Assembly: GCA_004352715.1 (NCBI GenBank)
Contig: SCFE01000079.1
Location: forward strand, 200,265 to 264,264
Direction: 5' to 3'
Length of the DNA stretch: 64,000 nt
Source: Hofstenia miamia
Lineage: Eukaryota; Xenacoelomorpha; Acoela
Shown one piece after another: positions 33,940-46,300 of this stretch (the stretch's first letter is position 1; every line of letters begins with the position of its first letter). A program made the position numbers and the translations under genes. Under the pieces are notes generated by a model that was not told the origin of the DNA, searched no databases, and saw only the letters and a list, made by a program, of their open reading frames with translations.

Positions 33940-35100
33940 TTAATTTATTGAATTTTCAGTAAATTAATTAAAAATTATATTTCATATTTTCTACGCACAA
34001 TGTTTATTTAATTAATTACATTAGTTTTACAGTTGTCTTACTCAGCTTCTAAGACTTCAATTTATTTAAAATTTTTTAATTTTATTTAATATTTCTGGCC
34101 TATTGCTCACATTAGATTGAACACAATTACAATATATTGGAAATTAATATTTACATTTAGATTAGTATTTCAAATTTTCCTTATACAGGCAATGTTTTTA
34201 AATTATTATTAACTATGTACTCATACATTTTTATGCAAAATTTTAAAGATATTCTATAATTGCTATAAATGAAACAACAATATAATACAGTTAAATTATT
34301 AAATTTTTCATTAACTTTAAATTTATTTGTTTCTTTTTAAATTATAAAATTCATAATGATCCTTGGTATAAGAAACACAATCATTAAATTTAATGGAAGA
34401 CATAGGACAAATTCTACAGGATCTTTTTAGAAATTGAAATTTACCAACTCTCATAATGGTCTTGCAAACCACAATCCCATGGTTTTCTAAACATTTGCTA
34501 TGCCTGGGAGATCAAAATTTTTCTGCCAATGCTAAAGTTAGATTATGGTGCTAATCAAATTTAAATTAAACTTTAGTTTAATATTCACTCTTAGAATGTT
34601 GAAAGCTTAGTTTTTCTATTTCAATTTAAACTTGAAAAATGTTTTTTTTAAATATACCAACTTGAACTTTTTGTGGCCTTTGGTTAGACTAAACCTGAAT
34701 TAGAATAAATCAAAGGCATATTTTTCTAACTGAGCAAATAGCCTTATGAATCACTTGGTGTATTAGAGCATTCATGGCACAGAGGAGCATAAGAGCTTAG
34801 TTCAAGTATTAAGATGCTTTTGTTAACCTCAACTGCTAAGTTTACAATTTACAAGAAAGTTATCAATTAAATTGAAAAATATTAAACATTAGAACATGGA
34901 GCTATTGATGTTCTATTTAATGATATATATTTTTTAACATTGCTTCAAGATTCAGTTTGCATTGCCTTCTGAAGCTATAGTACCGTAGTTTTAGGATTAC
35001 TTTGTATGCAGAAGTTTAATTACATATCACAAATGTTTTGTGGCCCTTGGTTATGCAGGTTTAGGCCCTAAGTAGGAAATGGAAAGAATTGACATTTGGA
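33940..35100. repeat. dispersed AT-rich repeat copy
   Basis: Parallel to 31,920-32,690: ATTATATTTCATATTTT, ACTCAGCTTCTAAGACTTCAAT, CCACAATC, GAATGTTGAAAGCTT, and TGGCCTTTGGTTAGAC at 34,673. A further TGGCCCTTGGTTATGCAGG lies at 35,041. Confidence 0.7.
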
Positions 35101-35507
35101 AAGAATTTATCACTATAATTGAAAAGTCCAAAACCAGAAATATATTTGAAATTATTGAATTCTTTTAAAATTATAAATATGTATTTTAACATATACTACA
35201 CTAAAATTGTAGTTTTCCAAAAAATGCAGTGTAATATGCTCCAAATTATCTGAAAATTTTAAAGTAAATTTGCTTAAACTATATTACTTCATGTGCTTTA
35301 GTTAATATATCTCTAAACTAATTAGAAGTTCAATGTTTTCCTATTTGCAATCTGCTAGTAAACATTGACAAGCTTTTTTACATTTCAAAGTATATCCTTC
35401 TTAATTATAATAGGTCTATATCAAGATCTTGATTCTTTTTAAATTATGTTATTTTGATGTTAAGTAAAAGTATTTAATTGTTGTAAAAAGTTGCATTCAA
35501 ATTTTAG

Positions 35508-35952
35508 AATGGATAATCCAGCTGATTTTAGTCCTGGATACACGCAAGATCTATTTGACCCAATGAATGATATAAACCCTTTAAAAAAGAGTGTAAGAGG
35601 ATGTTGGTTCCAATAAGAAGGTAAAACAGAAGCTTCATTTCTAATTGTATTGGATTTATCAGGATTAATTGCTTTACATTAATGTAAATACAAATCATAT
35701 ATTTTTTCAATATATGTATTTAAGATGACAATTCTTCTATACAAGAAAAAAATTTAGAATGTAAATTGATGTTGACTATAAATCTTTAGATGTATACATT
35801 CAGTTTTATTTATGTATAGTTCTTAAATGTGAAACCCAGGTATAACAGAAGATTGTTTATATATATTATTATTACTTTTAATTCAATTTTTGCAGATAAA
35901 GCATATACTATATATATTTTTTTCTTTAATACTAGAATGATGACTTTTCATA

Positions 35953-35984
<32 letters not shown>

Positions 35985-38900
35985 ATGTTGAAAAATTCAG
36001 CAACATAAATATATTATTAATCAATCAATTGATAGGTAATTTTCAAATATTTTTCAAATAGAGATCAAAAAAGGATTTTCTCAATTACAAATTACAACTA
36101 AGTTCAATGAATTTTGAATATTTTTACAAAAAAACATAAAATAATGCCAATAATCATATGTAGTTAATTTGTAATAAAAGGATTATAAAGCAGAATTTTT
36201 TGGGCCAGGCTGTTGCCATGAACTCAGGCAGCACTGGCAAGCCTGATGAGATATGTACATATGTGGTCAAACCTTATAACACATGAGCAGATGAATATTT
36301 TAAGTTTATATTTAATTTTGCTGGTGAATATACATTTTTTCATTTTCATTTCCTGGGTTGTCATAATTTTTGTCTATTGTAAATTGAACAACTTTTGCTT
36401 TGCAAATTATCTTTTTTTTAAATACTACAACTAGCTGAAAAATTATACAAGTGCACATACAATTATGCAGGTGATGATGAGCTGAAAACTTGCTGTGTGC
36501 AGGCCAGGCACATTAAAAGTGGGTAATTCTTTATTCTACAGGTCAGCACTAAAAATTTCTGCCTGCAAATCCCTATTATAAAGGAAAACTTCTTTAATTA
36601 TAATTTAAATATATAAATTAATAGAAACTTAATTTAGTGTGGATTTTGATTGCTCTGCCCACTCTACTCCTCACATGAATAGGTATTCAAATGCACTTAG
36701 TTGCATATCTAATTTTTTAGTAATTTAAAAATAATCCTTTAATATCAATGATGACTAAATTTATTACCTTACTAATTTATTTATGCCTTTAATGCATTTC
36801 TAACTTTTGAGTTGAACATTGTTTCAATTTATTATATTTATTAGTCTAGCTGAGAAGGAAGGCTTTAGCTTTCATCCATGAAGCAGATAATAACTCCTAA
36901 AGAAAAACCCTTCTAAAGAAACTATGAAGCCATATCATTTTTCATTACTAATTTTCAAAAGAAAATTATTATTTCAAATGTAGTCAGTTGACTAAATTGA
37001 AGTAAAAAAATGAATTTATATCATAAAGAAGCAAGGAATATTAGTATTTAGGTATTTCATTGGATTGTGCAATTCATCAAAATTGATTTAATTTCTATTT
37101 AGAATTGAAGACCACACACAATTTACACCAAATTTACCAAAGTATTTTTTATGTATTAAAAATGCTTCTATCAAAATTTGTAAAGTTATTTATTGCTATG
37201 ATTATTAATTAAGAAAACTATAATAGTTTTTCAAAAATATTTATTGAAATGATAATCATAGTTATGATCTAATTGATACAAACTGGCACCATTTGCCTTT
37301 TTTTTCAACCCAATACCTGTTTTCAGTAATGCTAGGATTAGTAGTATTGTTATTCAATTCTAGGTTTTTGAACAATTGATATTACTAAAAAGTATCTTTA
37401 GAGTATTACACAGTTTAAATTTTTGAGCAAGATATGTATGCCTTAGGTAAAGCATGATCAAAACATTGAAAATTTTTGAATTTGATTTTGAAATCTTTTT
37501 TGTACAAAATACATAAAATTTATCATAGTAAGGCAATGACCAAATTTTATTTTATATGATGTTAATAAAAACAAGTAAGATGATATTAAATACATAATGA
37601 AGAATGTTTTATCACATTTAACTTTTATATGATATTATTGTTTTAAAATAGAAATTTTTTGTAAGATTAATTTCTAGTTTTATTTAGAACTGATGAAGAT
37701 ATCTCCTCAGAAGTGTTTTTTAAACTTATGCTATTTTCTTTTTTAAATTTGAAAAATTCTTTTATTTTTAGTATATATAAATATTTATATATATATATAT
37801 ATAAATACTGTTTGTGACATAAATTTATTGATATAAATTTTAGACAAATAATAATAGATATTAGATCAGGGGAGCCAAGTAGTAGAGCTCATTCATCTGA
37901 TATAGGAGTTATGGAACATGAAAAGGTACAACATAAATTTGAAATTTGTTAATTTTTTTTAGGGGACTATCAAAAGAAATATTAAATATTTCTATTTATG
38001 CAACAAAAAGCTAAAAAGAATTGAACAACATATCTGTGGGGTTCATCCTGTATGTGAACATATCAACTCTCTCTCCATTCTGTCATCTTATGTCTATAGA
38101 AGAAACACTCATCTTTTCATGTGTGTTAGTTGTAATGAGATTGTCCAAAAGCCATTACATCATAAAATCCATAAAAATTTCCACAAAATCCTAACAGTAA
38201 ATTTTAATTTCCATCAAAATTACTATTGTGTTTTAGGAACAATTCCTTAATTTTATTCAGCCTTCAAGTTACAAGTTAAAATGAAAGAGTATTCAAATCT
38301 CCCTTTGCAAGTTCAATTATATATCAATTTTGAGATTTCAATTGCAACAGAAAAACCCAATGTAACCAGTGATGATCTACAAACCTTGCAAAATACTTTG
38401 CACAGAGAATGTAAAATGGTTCAATTTAGAAGGTTGCAAACTGATGATTTTTGCAATTTCCAAGAAATTTTGCAAATGCATTAATGTTCATCATTTTACC
38501 GGATTTCAAATGTAGTTCTTTTAAGATATACCAAGAGGTAATTGTATTCTAGGCTTGTTACCACTATCTTTTAAAATCCCAGGTTTCTGAAACATGGTTT
38601 GATGTTCTTGATGTTTATCTTCTGATCCTTAATGAAGTTAGGCCTAAAACCTTACTATCTCTCAAGTCATTACACAACATGGAATCAAATATTTATGAGG
38701 GAAATGTCTCTTTAATAATGATCATGCCACTTGCACTAAGGCTGCCTCTAAAAGACAAAAATAGTATATTTTCTTTCTAAAGTATTGTAATTCTTTTAGG
38801 TTTTAGAAACACCCATAAGTTAATAAAATCATTTCAAACAGAAATGACCACCTTTAAAACATCAAAATGTTTATTGGCAATAGTTATCATACCTGCAAAG

Positions 38901-39938
38901 CTTTTCAGTATTATTCTTGAGCACTAATGACAATGATGTTCATTTGTTTACATACAAGGGGTTAAAAGTAACTTCTACCAGATTTGAGAGATTGATTAAA
39001 AGAGGTATTATTTCAAATATTAACTTGAATATATTCACAATAAATCATTTAAAAAATAAGACTTACAAGGTAATCTTAATAATCAGCTTAATTAAATTTA
39101 GAAGGGTAATGATATTTTATTAAAGGAATTTCAATGAAGTCACATAAAATTGCATGATCAAATTATGAAATTAAGCATTATAAACATATTTGTTTAAATA
39201 GCTTTAGATATTTAATAATTTAATTTTTAGCATCAACTGATTTAAAAATAAAATTTGGTGAATTAACAGCAACTGATATATGGAATTGTATATCATCCTG
39301 GAAAATTCAGAACAATAGGGGAGAACTCAGATCAAATATTGAAGCATCACTGGAACATGACTTACTGACAGCTAAAAAATTTTATAGCAGCACAAACACT
39401 ATTAAAAATAAATTTCTGGCTACAAAAACTTTGCATAGCATAATGCTTAATGGTATATTAATTAAGAACTATACATATTAATATAAATTTAGAACAGTTA
39501 GATGACATAGAGTTCATAATAACAGAGCAAAGAGATGGAAGAACTACATGAATATGAATGTGAAGGGTTAAAATTTCACTTATTTTGCTGTATCTAACCT
39601 TCTGTTTTGTAAGTTTAGTTAATTTTTTACTCATCATTTCATTTGCATTATTATTTTGATTAATAGTATTTACATAATTTGAAATATAGTCTTTGTTAAA
39701 CATGAAATATTTTCTAATATAGTTTAGAAGTGTTAGCCCAAATTATACAGCAGTGACAATAAGTGCAATCTTAAAAAATATGGTGATGAGGCAAAGAAAA
39801 GAACCTCCTTTAGGATATGAGGAATTGTTGACAGAATTTATTGAATACTTCAACAAAAAAGAACTATCCACCAATTTTGCAATTAAAAACTTTATGATGA
39901 GGAAGAAGACAGACTTTAACCTATTTGAATCTCTATGA
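35508..39938 (+). pseudogene. unrecognised multi-exon gene with tiny introns, zinc-finger motifs, frame-damaged
   Basis: Candidate exons: 35,508-35,592 (ATG 35,509, after ATTTTAG); 37,844-37,925; 37,963-38,196; 38,237-38,537; 38,583-38,763; 38,800-39,069; 39,231-39,452; 39,723-39,938 (TGA). Introns of 37, 40, 45 and 36 nt, all GT-AG, separate exons 2-6. Phases agree at exon junctions 2/3, 3/4 and 5/6. At least one exon is missing between 35.6 and 37.8 kb, because exon 2 needs phase 2. Exon 3 encodes LCNKKLKRIEQHICGVHP and CVSCNEIVQKPLHHKIH, a degenerate and a complete C2H2-like zinc finger, suggesting DNA binding. Damage: frame slip at the A-run near 38,277, TAA at about 38,482-38,484, frame change near 38,925, and unmatched phases at the last junctions. 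I do not recognise the family. It may be a host gene relic, a domesticated transposase, or a spliced transposon gene. Confidence 0.5.
35953..35984. repeat. (TA)n microsatellite
   Basis: Pure TA run within the presumed long intron of the unrecognised gene; a shorter one lies at 37,787-37,804. Confidence 0.95.
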
Positions 39939-41031
39939 AGCCAAACAAGACTTGTTGAATTGCACTGTATATGCATGAAAATATATTAGATATAGTGTTT
40001 ATTATGTATATATGAAGTCTTAATTTATAATTAAGCAAAAAAGGATGTTTTGAAATTAAAATTCAAAAATTGTAACTGAAATTTATATTTTTAAACTTTA
40101 TCTAATCATTTTTAATTATTAGTTTTAATTTTAAATTAACTAGTCAAAATTCAGTAATATTAGTTTGTTTACTTTTTTGGCATTTTGATGTGTGCCCATA
40201 GACCATATTCAGTAAAGCAATGCATGCCATTTTAAATACAATGAATATCAAATAGTTTTTTCAACTATTTTTTTTTAATGCACAATTAATGGATGAGATA
40301 TAGACATTTTTAATAGAGATATAAATATTTTTTCAATTGATTGCATATAATTATTGTGCACAAATGATCTAATTCTAATTTAGATATTCAGGGATAATTT
40401 CAGAGTTCAAAATTTTAATTTAGAAATTGAAAATTCAGTAGTGTATGCATTTTGAAAATTGAAAATATTACTTAATTCAATGGAATGTTTTAAAATTCAA
40501 TCTTTATGATCCTGCTCCCTGTTTGTCCCAATCTTCCCCAACACTAAAAATATGCTATAATTTAGCAATTTTTACTATATTCAACTATGTTAAAAATTGT
40601 GGTGCCCACATTCTTATAATTGAAATATTAATTATTATTATGATTTTTCATTCATATTAAACTCATTTTCTTAAAATGATTTGTCACTTGCTTTTCAATA
40701 TTTGTTTCTTTTGCATTATTGTATATGTTAAGGGAATCTTTGATTCCTACATGAGACTCTATTATCTTTAAATTTAGCTATTTTGTTTATATTTGCAGCT
40801 TTATCTAAGAAAATTAGTCATTGTAAATTTGTTATATTAATATTTATATGTAGTAGAAATTTAACATCCTTCATTTCTAATTTTTTTATTAAAAAATATA
40901 AGGATATTTTTTTGTTTTAGCTAATAAATTTGAAAGTTCCAAAAGTACCAAAAACAATCAAAGAAAACAAGAAAATTTAGATTTTTACATTATATATATA
41001 TATCATTATGTTTAGAAAGAAGGAAACTTCT

Positions 41032-41111
<80 letters not shown>

Positions 41112-41319
41112 TATGTTTTTAAAGAAGGGAACTTCTGGAAAAAAATGTATCTCTATAATTTAAAATACAAAAAAGAATTGCTCCAATTACAAAGAGAAAA
41201 TTCTAGGAATATTCTAAATAGGCTAGAATTTTATTTCCCATTAAATGTCATTGGTTTTACAAAGTTCAATAAAGATTTAGAAAGCATTTAGAAATGCATG
41301 CATATATTGTGGAATAATT
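39939..41319. other. no gene recognised; (TA)n at 41,034-41,110
   Basis: Non-coding AT-rich DNA. The TA microsatellite is bounded by two similar stretches (ATCATTATGTTTAGAAAGAAG and ATCACTATGTTTTTAAAGAAG), as if the run expanded inside a small duplication. Confidence 0.5.
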
Positions 41320-42090
41320 CTTCTTTTCAATTTTCAGTATTCTAAATAAAAATCTTTTTGGTTATTTCACATATAATTATAGCTTAAAAGGATAAATAAT
41401 GCACTTTCAAGAATTTTAAAAATTCAATACATTTTTACTCCATGTGGCAATTTTTGTTGCCCTTGGTTACACAGGTATAGTAACACAAACAAACAAAGTT
41501 CATTAAAATAAAGAAATTGACAAATTTAGAAAAAATTTAACAATATTAAAAAATTTTATTTGAAATTTGTTAGTGTTTCCTGCTGTATAATACATATTTT
41601 CATATTTTCATTAAGAATAATAGTGAATAACATGAATAACATGAGGAAATAAGGAATTTATTGCAATGCTTGGAAAAACCAGGGCCAAATATAAGTAAAA
41701 AATTTGAAATCTAGTTTAAACAAAAATCATTATTACATTACATATAGTATTGAAAATAATTGCTTGAGTCAAACTATATGAAATGTAGCATTATAAATCA
41801 TGATTTTATTAAGCATAATATTTTTTGATTTTATTGTATTATTAGTAAAGTTACTAGCAATTATATTTCAAATTTTCTTTGCACAATGTTTATTTAATTC
41901 ATGACTCTTTTTTTAGAGTATATTACTCAGCCTACTAGACTTCAATTATATTTAAAATTTTATAAAAAATTATTAATATTTAAAAATATTGCTGGCATCA
42001 AATTTAAACCAATTGCAATTGATTGCAAATTAAAATTACCCTGTACTTATGCATTTTAAAAAATATATTTAAATAATCTATAGTGGCCTT
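41320..42090. repeat. dispersed AT-rich repeat copy
   Basis: Clear match to 31,420-32,120: TTGCCCTTGGTTACACAGG (41,458), GACAAATTTAGAAAAA, TCCTGCTGTATAATACATA, AAAAACCAGGGCCAAAT, TTGCTTGAGTCAAA, ATTACTCAGCCTACTAGACT, and AACCAATTGCAATTGATTGC. Confidence 0.8.
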
Positions 42091-45000
42091 TGATGAAACA
42101 ACTTATTGGGTAGGTAGGCACACATTTTAGCTACAAAATGAATACAATTTTTTTGCTCTAGCTTTTATTCTAATGGGGTCTCTGAGTCAAGATATTACTT
42201 CTATCCTTTTTCAAAGGGAAATGTCGTTTTTTCTAATGTTTGACTTAAATTTGTTGTTACATTTTAGAAATTATGAACTGTTGTTTGTTTGTATTTTACA
42301 TGACATACTAGGAATTCAAACAAATCAAATATCAAATAAATCTGATCCTACAAAAAATTGTGGTAACAATATTTTGCATTGAACATTTGAATCATGTATA
42401 CAATCCAAAATTCAGGGTGAGTTCATTATATTATTTTTATCAAAATAAATTTTACATGAAACTACTTTATTAGCTGTTAATTTACTCTTATTTTGAAATT
42501 TTAACTGATTTCAGCTATTTCAAGCTAATATATAATTTAATGACTAGTAGATTTTAAGTTTAATTTAACTTTTTGAAATTACTAACAAAATTTATTATTG
42601 CTAAAAATCACTGATGATATTAATTACCATCCAATATTTCCAATAAACCTTTTGTTTTTAGTAAAGAAATATAGAATTACACATATTTGTGTATTGAACT
42701 AAAGTGACTGTGGGCTGAGGCCAAACAAATGAAGTGCAAAATTAAGTGTGCACTATAATTTTAGCTAATCTATTCTCTTGAATTTTAATAACTATGCTTA
42801 TGCAAGGCAACTTCAAGCCGTGGTAATTTCTTGTACAATCAAAAAATTTGTGTGAAATGTTTTTCAAACTTTCAATGAAAACATATAATAAATTTCTCTC
42901 TATAGCCTCACATTTCGCTATTATATTGGCTTGGAAGGAAGCAAAAATTAAATGGTAATTTTAATAATTTAGGAAATGATTTTAGGATTTAACATTTAAT
43001 GAAGTGAAACAGATTTTTAGAAGTGCTAAGTTTAACAATATATTGTAACAATAACAATTGATTGTCAAAATATAATTTTAATTATTATGAATAACATCAT
43101 CATATTTGAATGCAAATTTTATAAAATCAACTTTTCTACCCTAATAAAAAAGTCTGGAAAATTTGACAAATAGATTCCAAATTAGTGCCAAATTCTTGGA
43201 TTATATTCGCAAATCAGTTCCAAAGATTTAGAAATTATTTGCCAAATAGTTTTCAAGCTTTCCAAGAATTTGCTAAATATTTGGCAAATATTTGCCAAAA
43301 CTTTCAAATTTTGGGCTGACAGAATCCTTAAGAATTTATGAATTATGCAAACCAATTACACTCATACACGTATGCAGAGTATTTAACCATGATCAGCTTT
43401 ATTTATTGGAAAAAGCACTTTATCAAACTGCTTTCACAGTATACACACACAGCAGTGTATTCAGCTGATTCAGAGACCAAAAACTATTAGTCATGCCAGT
43501 CTAATCTAAAGCAATCAACTGCCAACCATTTGTAATAATGCATTGAATTGTCAATCAACACCATAATTTCAAACTAATGCAACAATGAAGAGACAACCAA
43601 TTATGCTTATGTAGTTTCCATAACAATCTGCTCAAAAATTTGATAATAATGAATTATAATTTGAAAATTTATAATTATGTAAGATTTAAAAATTATTTCC
43701 AATATGATAAGGCCTACTACATACACAGCTCGGTAAGTGCAGCATAATGAAAAATTAGGAGGTGGAACTAGACATAGTGAATATTCAATTCTTTTATAAA
43801 ACTGCTAAATATGTGATTTGTGTAACTTTAAGATTAAATTTTGTTATTTTACAAGCACAATCTTAGAAAACTAAGAGATTTTTAAAATTTTAAAAGCACA
43901 TACAAAGCATGAACGTCGTTGATTATTTTGAGATTTTCTTAAATTGTTTAAAAAAATGTTAATAACATTTCTAAAAATAGTGCTTTCTGACTACTGATTA
44001 TGCTCTCCACAGAAAGCAAAAGTTGAAAATTCATGCTTAGTCTTCAAAGTTTTAACTATAAGCTCTGTGATACATTCACAGATCCTTTCGATTATTAGAC
44101 AAAAGTATGTCAAAAATTAAAAGTTTAGTTTGTGAAAAACTTTGAAGGAAATGTTAGCCCACCTTTATTCAATGAGTTCTTGATCTTCCTTTTTTTTATT
44201 TGAGCTATACTATTAATTTATCCAAAAACTAACAAAGCACTCATTGTACAACGAAACAGCTAATTGTTTATAATACAATCATTTTTCTTATTTAATATTA
44301 TTTCAATGATAATTAACCTAACTCTTCCATATGGAGAAATTGAGAACATCGTTTTGTAAATGTTGTAGCCATCTAACGGATCAATTTGAAAATTTATATT
44401 GCCAGCAAAATTAAAATTTACAATTTATGCTAACAGAAAATGCTTTGTAGGAATTAATTATAGCATTCTCTTATCGAATGCCAGCAAAGCTGTTACCATA
44501 AATATTTAGCGCGCGGCAAAATGAATCAATAACAACCTATAAAAGCTTTTATTTGCATTTTCTAAACAGTGGATATAGTTATTTTGACATCTACGTCTAA
44601 ACAAACAAAACCGTTAATCCTATTTAAAGTATTGCAACTACTAGATGGAACTTGTCGAATGCATATAGAACAATTTTGTACACTGTAACTATCTTGCTTT
44701 ATTTGAGTTTGCATGAAAATTACATTAAGAATGAAGGCAATTCATAAAAATAAATAGTTTGTATAGCGGCATATTTAAATCTATCATTTTAGGCATATTC
44801 AAACTGCAGATTACTAACATTCACTAGCAGCAGCAGAAGTGCAAGCCAGTTGGCACTGACCACCGGTCATATGTTCGAATTTGAATTAATCTATGTAATT
44901 AATTATAGTTAGTGATTTTAGTAATTATGTGATTAACTGCAAGCATCAGTGTTCATTAATATTAATAAACAGTTTTATATAGCTCTGGGCAGTTTAGGGT

Positions 45001-45200
45001 TAAGGGGCAAATGTGTCAATTATTCTTCTAGAATGACCCGCGAACATTTTGACACAAAGCTAAAAATTAATTGATGTTTACCGAAAAATGATATTCTGAA
45101 GGGCGGCCCCAGTAGTTGACTGGCAATAGCTAATATCGACCTGCCGGTTTTGGCCAGAAAATTATATTAGCATTGGATATTTAATCTATGTAAGTTTATT
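42091..45200. other. no gene recognised; small inverted repeats
   Basis: AT-rich DNA with CpG returning from about 43.7 kb. At 43,190-43,300 there is AAATTCTTGGA/TCCAAGAATTT and the palindrome GGCAAATATTTGCC. The 69-codon frame at 42,173 has no signature. TTCGAATTTG near 44,875 is not part of a tRNA fold. Confidence 0.4.
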
Positions 45201-45257
45201 GTATATATATTGTATATATATTGTATATATAAGCTGTGTTTATCTAGAAGATTACAC

Positions 45258-45387
45258 ATGCAAAGAGCTGATAATTTTCAATATATTATAACTACATTTC
45301 TAGCAAAACCCAATTTGGATATTTTCATTTTATCAATTCTTTGCATAACTTTAATCAGTTGTTTCCACTTTCATGGACATGGAAAAG
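45258..45387 (+). CDS. possible first coding exon with a hydrophobic segment
   Basis: From ATG 45,258 the frame encodes a mildly polar start, then DIFILSILCITLISCF, long enough for a signal anchor or membrane span, then HFHGHGK, ending at a good splice donor (AAAAG then GTGAAC at 45,388). No downstream exon could be joined. The block retains CpG like the carbonyl reductase gene. This is weak: a hydrophobic stretch is easy to get in AT-rich DNA. Confidence 0.18.
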
Positions 45388-46009
45388 GTGAACGTTTCAG
45401 TTTTATTTAGTTAGTTTACTTTGCATGATAGTTAAAATTTATAAAACTAAGCGAGTATCATTATCAATTATTATGTTTCACATTGCTGTAGCATTTGACC
45501 CCGTTTAGCATTTAATAACTTATAAGTACAAAAATATAATTTAAAGAATATTTCGCTAAAACTAAACATAATTGCTTGTTTAGTAGGATGTGTTTATTGA
45601 CATTTGTATTTGAATGTCTTGTTGCATTCTTCAAAATTATTTTGAGCGTCTCTTCCAATATTATTAAAATACAAGGGTTCCAGTTGCTTTATTTGAATGA
45701 GGTCTCTCAAATTTCAATAAATTATACTTTTAGTATTATAAACAGGTTCTTTGAATATTATATTAGTAAATTTCATAGAAAACTGAAATAAAATTACCCT
45801 ATCAAAAAGCAGAACAACTCCGTTTGTAGCAAAATTTGTGAGAGATTCCAGAAAGTAAATTTAATTATTATTGTAATTGCAATACTGGAGATTGCTCACA
45901 CTACAAAATTTTTTAGAATTTTAGATGTTCATAGAAATTCCTCCAAAACTAAGCAAAGTATTCCATGTTTACAAGATAAAACAAAAATATTTTTTATAAT
46001 TTTGGTTTT
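45388..46009. other. no gene recognised
   Basis: Short hydrophobic open frames only; nothing assignable. Confidence 0.35.
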
Positions 46010-46125
46010 GGAACGGCCGGTAATTTTACCGGCCTTTCATGAAAATTAAAAGCGGCAGCAGGCCGGTAAATTGCCGGCCCAGGGACAAACAGCCTCGGCC
46101 GGCCGGTAGCCGGTTCCATCTCTGG
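46010..46125. repeat. GC-rich CCGGTA palindrome cluster
   Basis: Repeated GGCCGGTAA/TTACCGGCC units: a hairpin GGCCGGTAATTTTACCGGCC at 46,014-46,035, then GGCCGGTAAATTGCCGGCC and CGGCCGGCCGGTAGCCGG. Very unusual composition for this window. Confidence 0.8.
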
Positions 46126-46189
46126 GTGAAACTAGCCTAATTTAGATGTTTTATTGAAACAAAGCTCTAACAATCAATCATGAGTGCCA

Positions 46190-46300
46190 AGGGTGTTCGC
46201 GGTCCTTCAGGTCACGGGTCGCGGGTCAGAAATGAACGGTTCAAGGGTCAAGTTGCCGCGGGTCGTTGAGGGTCACGGGTCAAGTACAAGTGACCGGTGG
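46190..46300. repeat. degenerate GGGTCA/GGGTCG repeat cluster
   Basis: About six GGGTC(A/G) units in about 95 bp, including GGGTCACGGGTCA, together with several CpG. Either a short degenerate minisatellite or clustered half-sites for a nuclear-receptor-like factor. The 68-93 codon frames crossing it have no signature. Confidence 0.6.

Noticed and set aside
44840-44890. Possible tRNA (GTTCGAAT near 44,873)
   Set aside because: No acceptor, D or anticodon stems can be paired around it.
44985-45010. TTTAGGGTTAAGGGG as telomeric repeat
   Set aside because: Only about one and a half TTAGGG units; chance in this setting.
45576-45791. Hydrophobic 71-codon frame
   Set aside because: Phe/Ile/Leu-rich frames arise readily in AT-rich DNA, and no splice or start context supports it.
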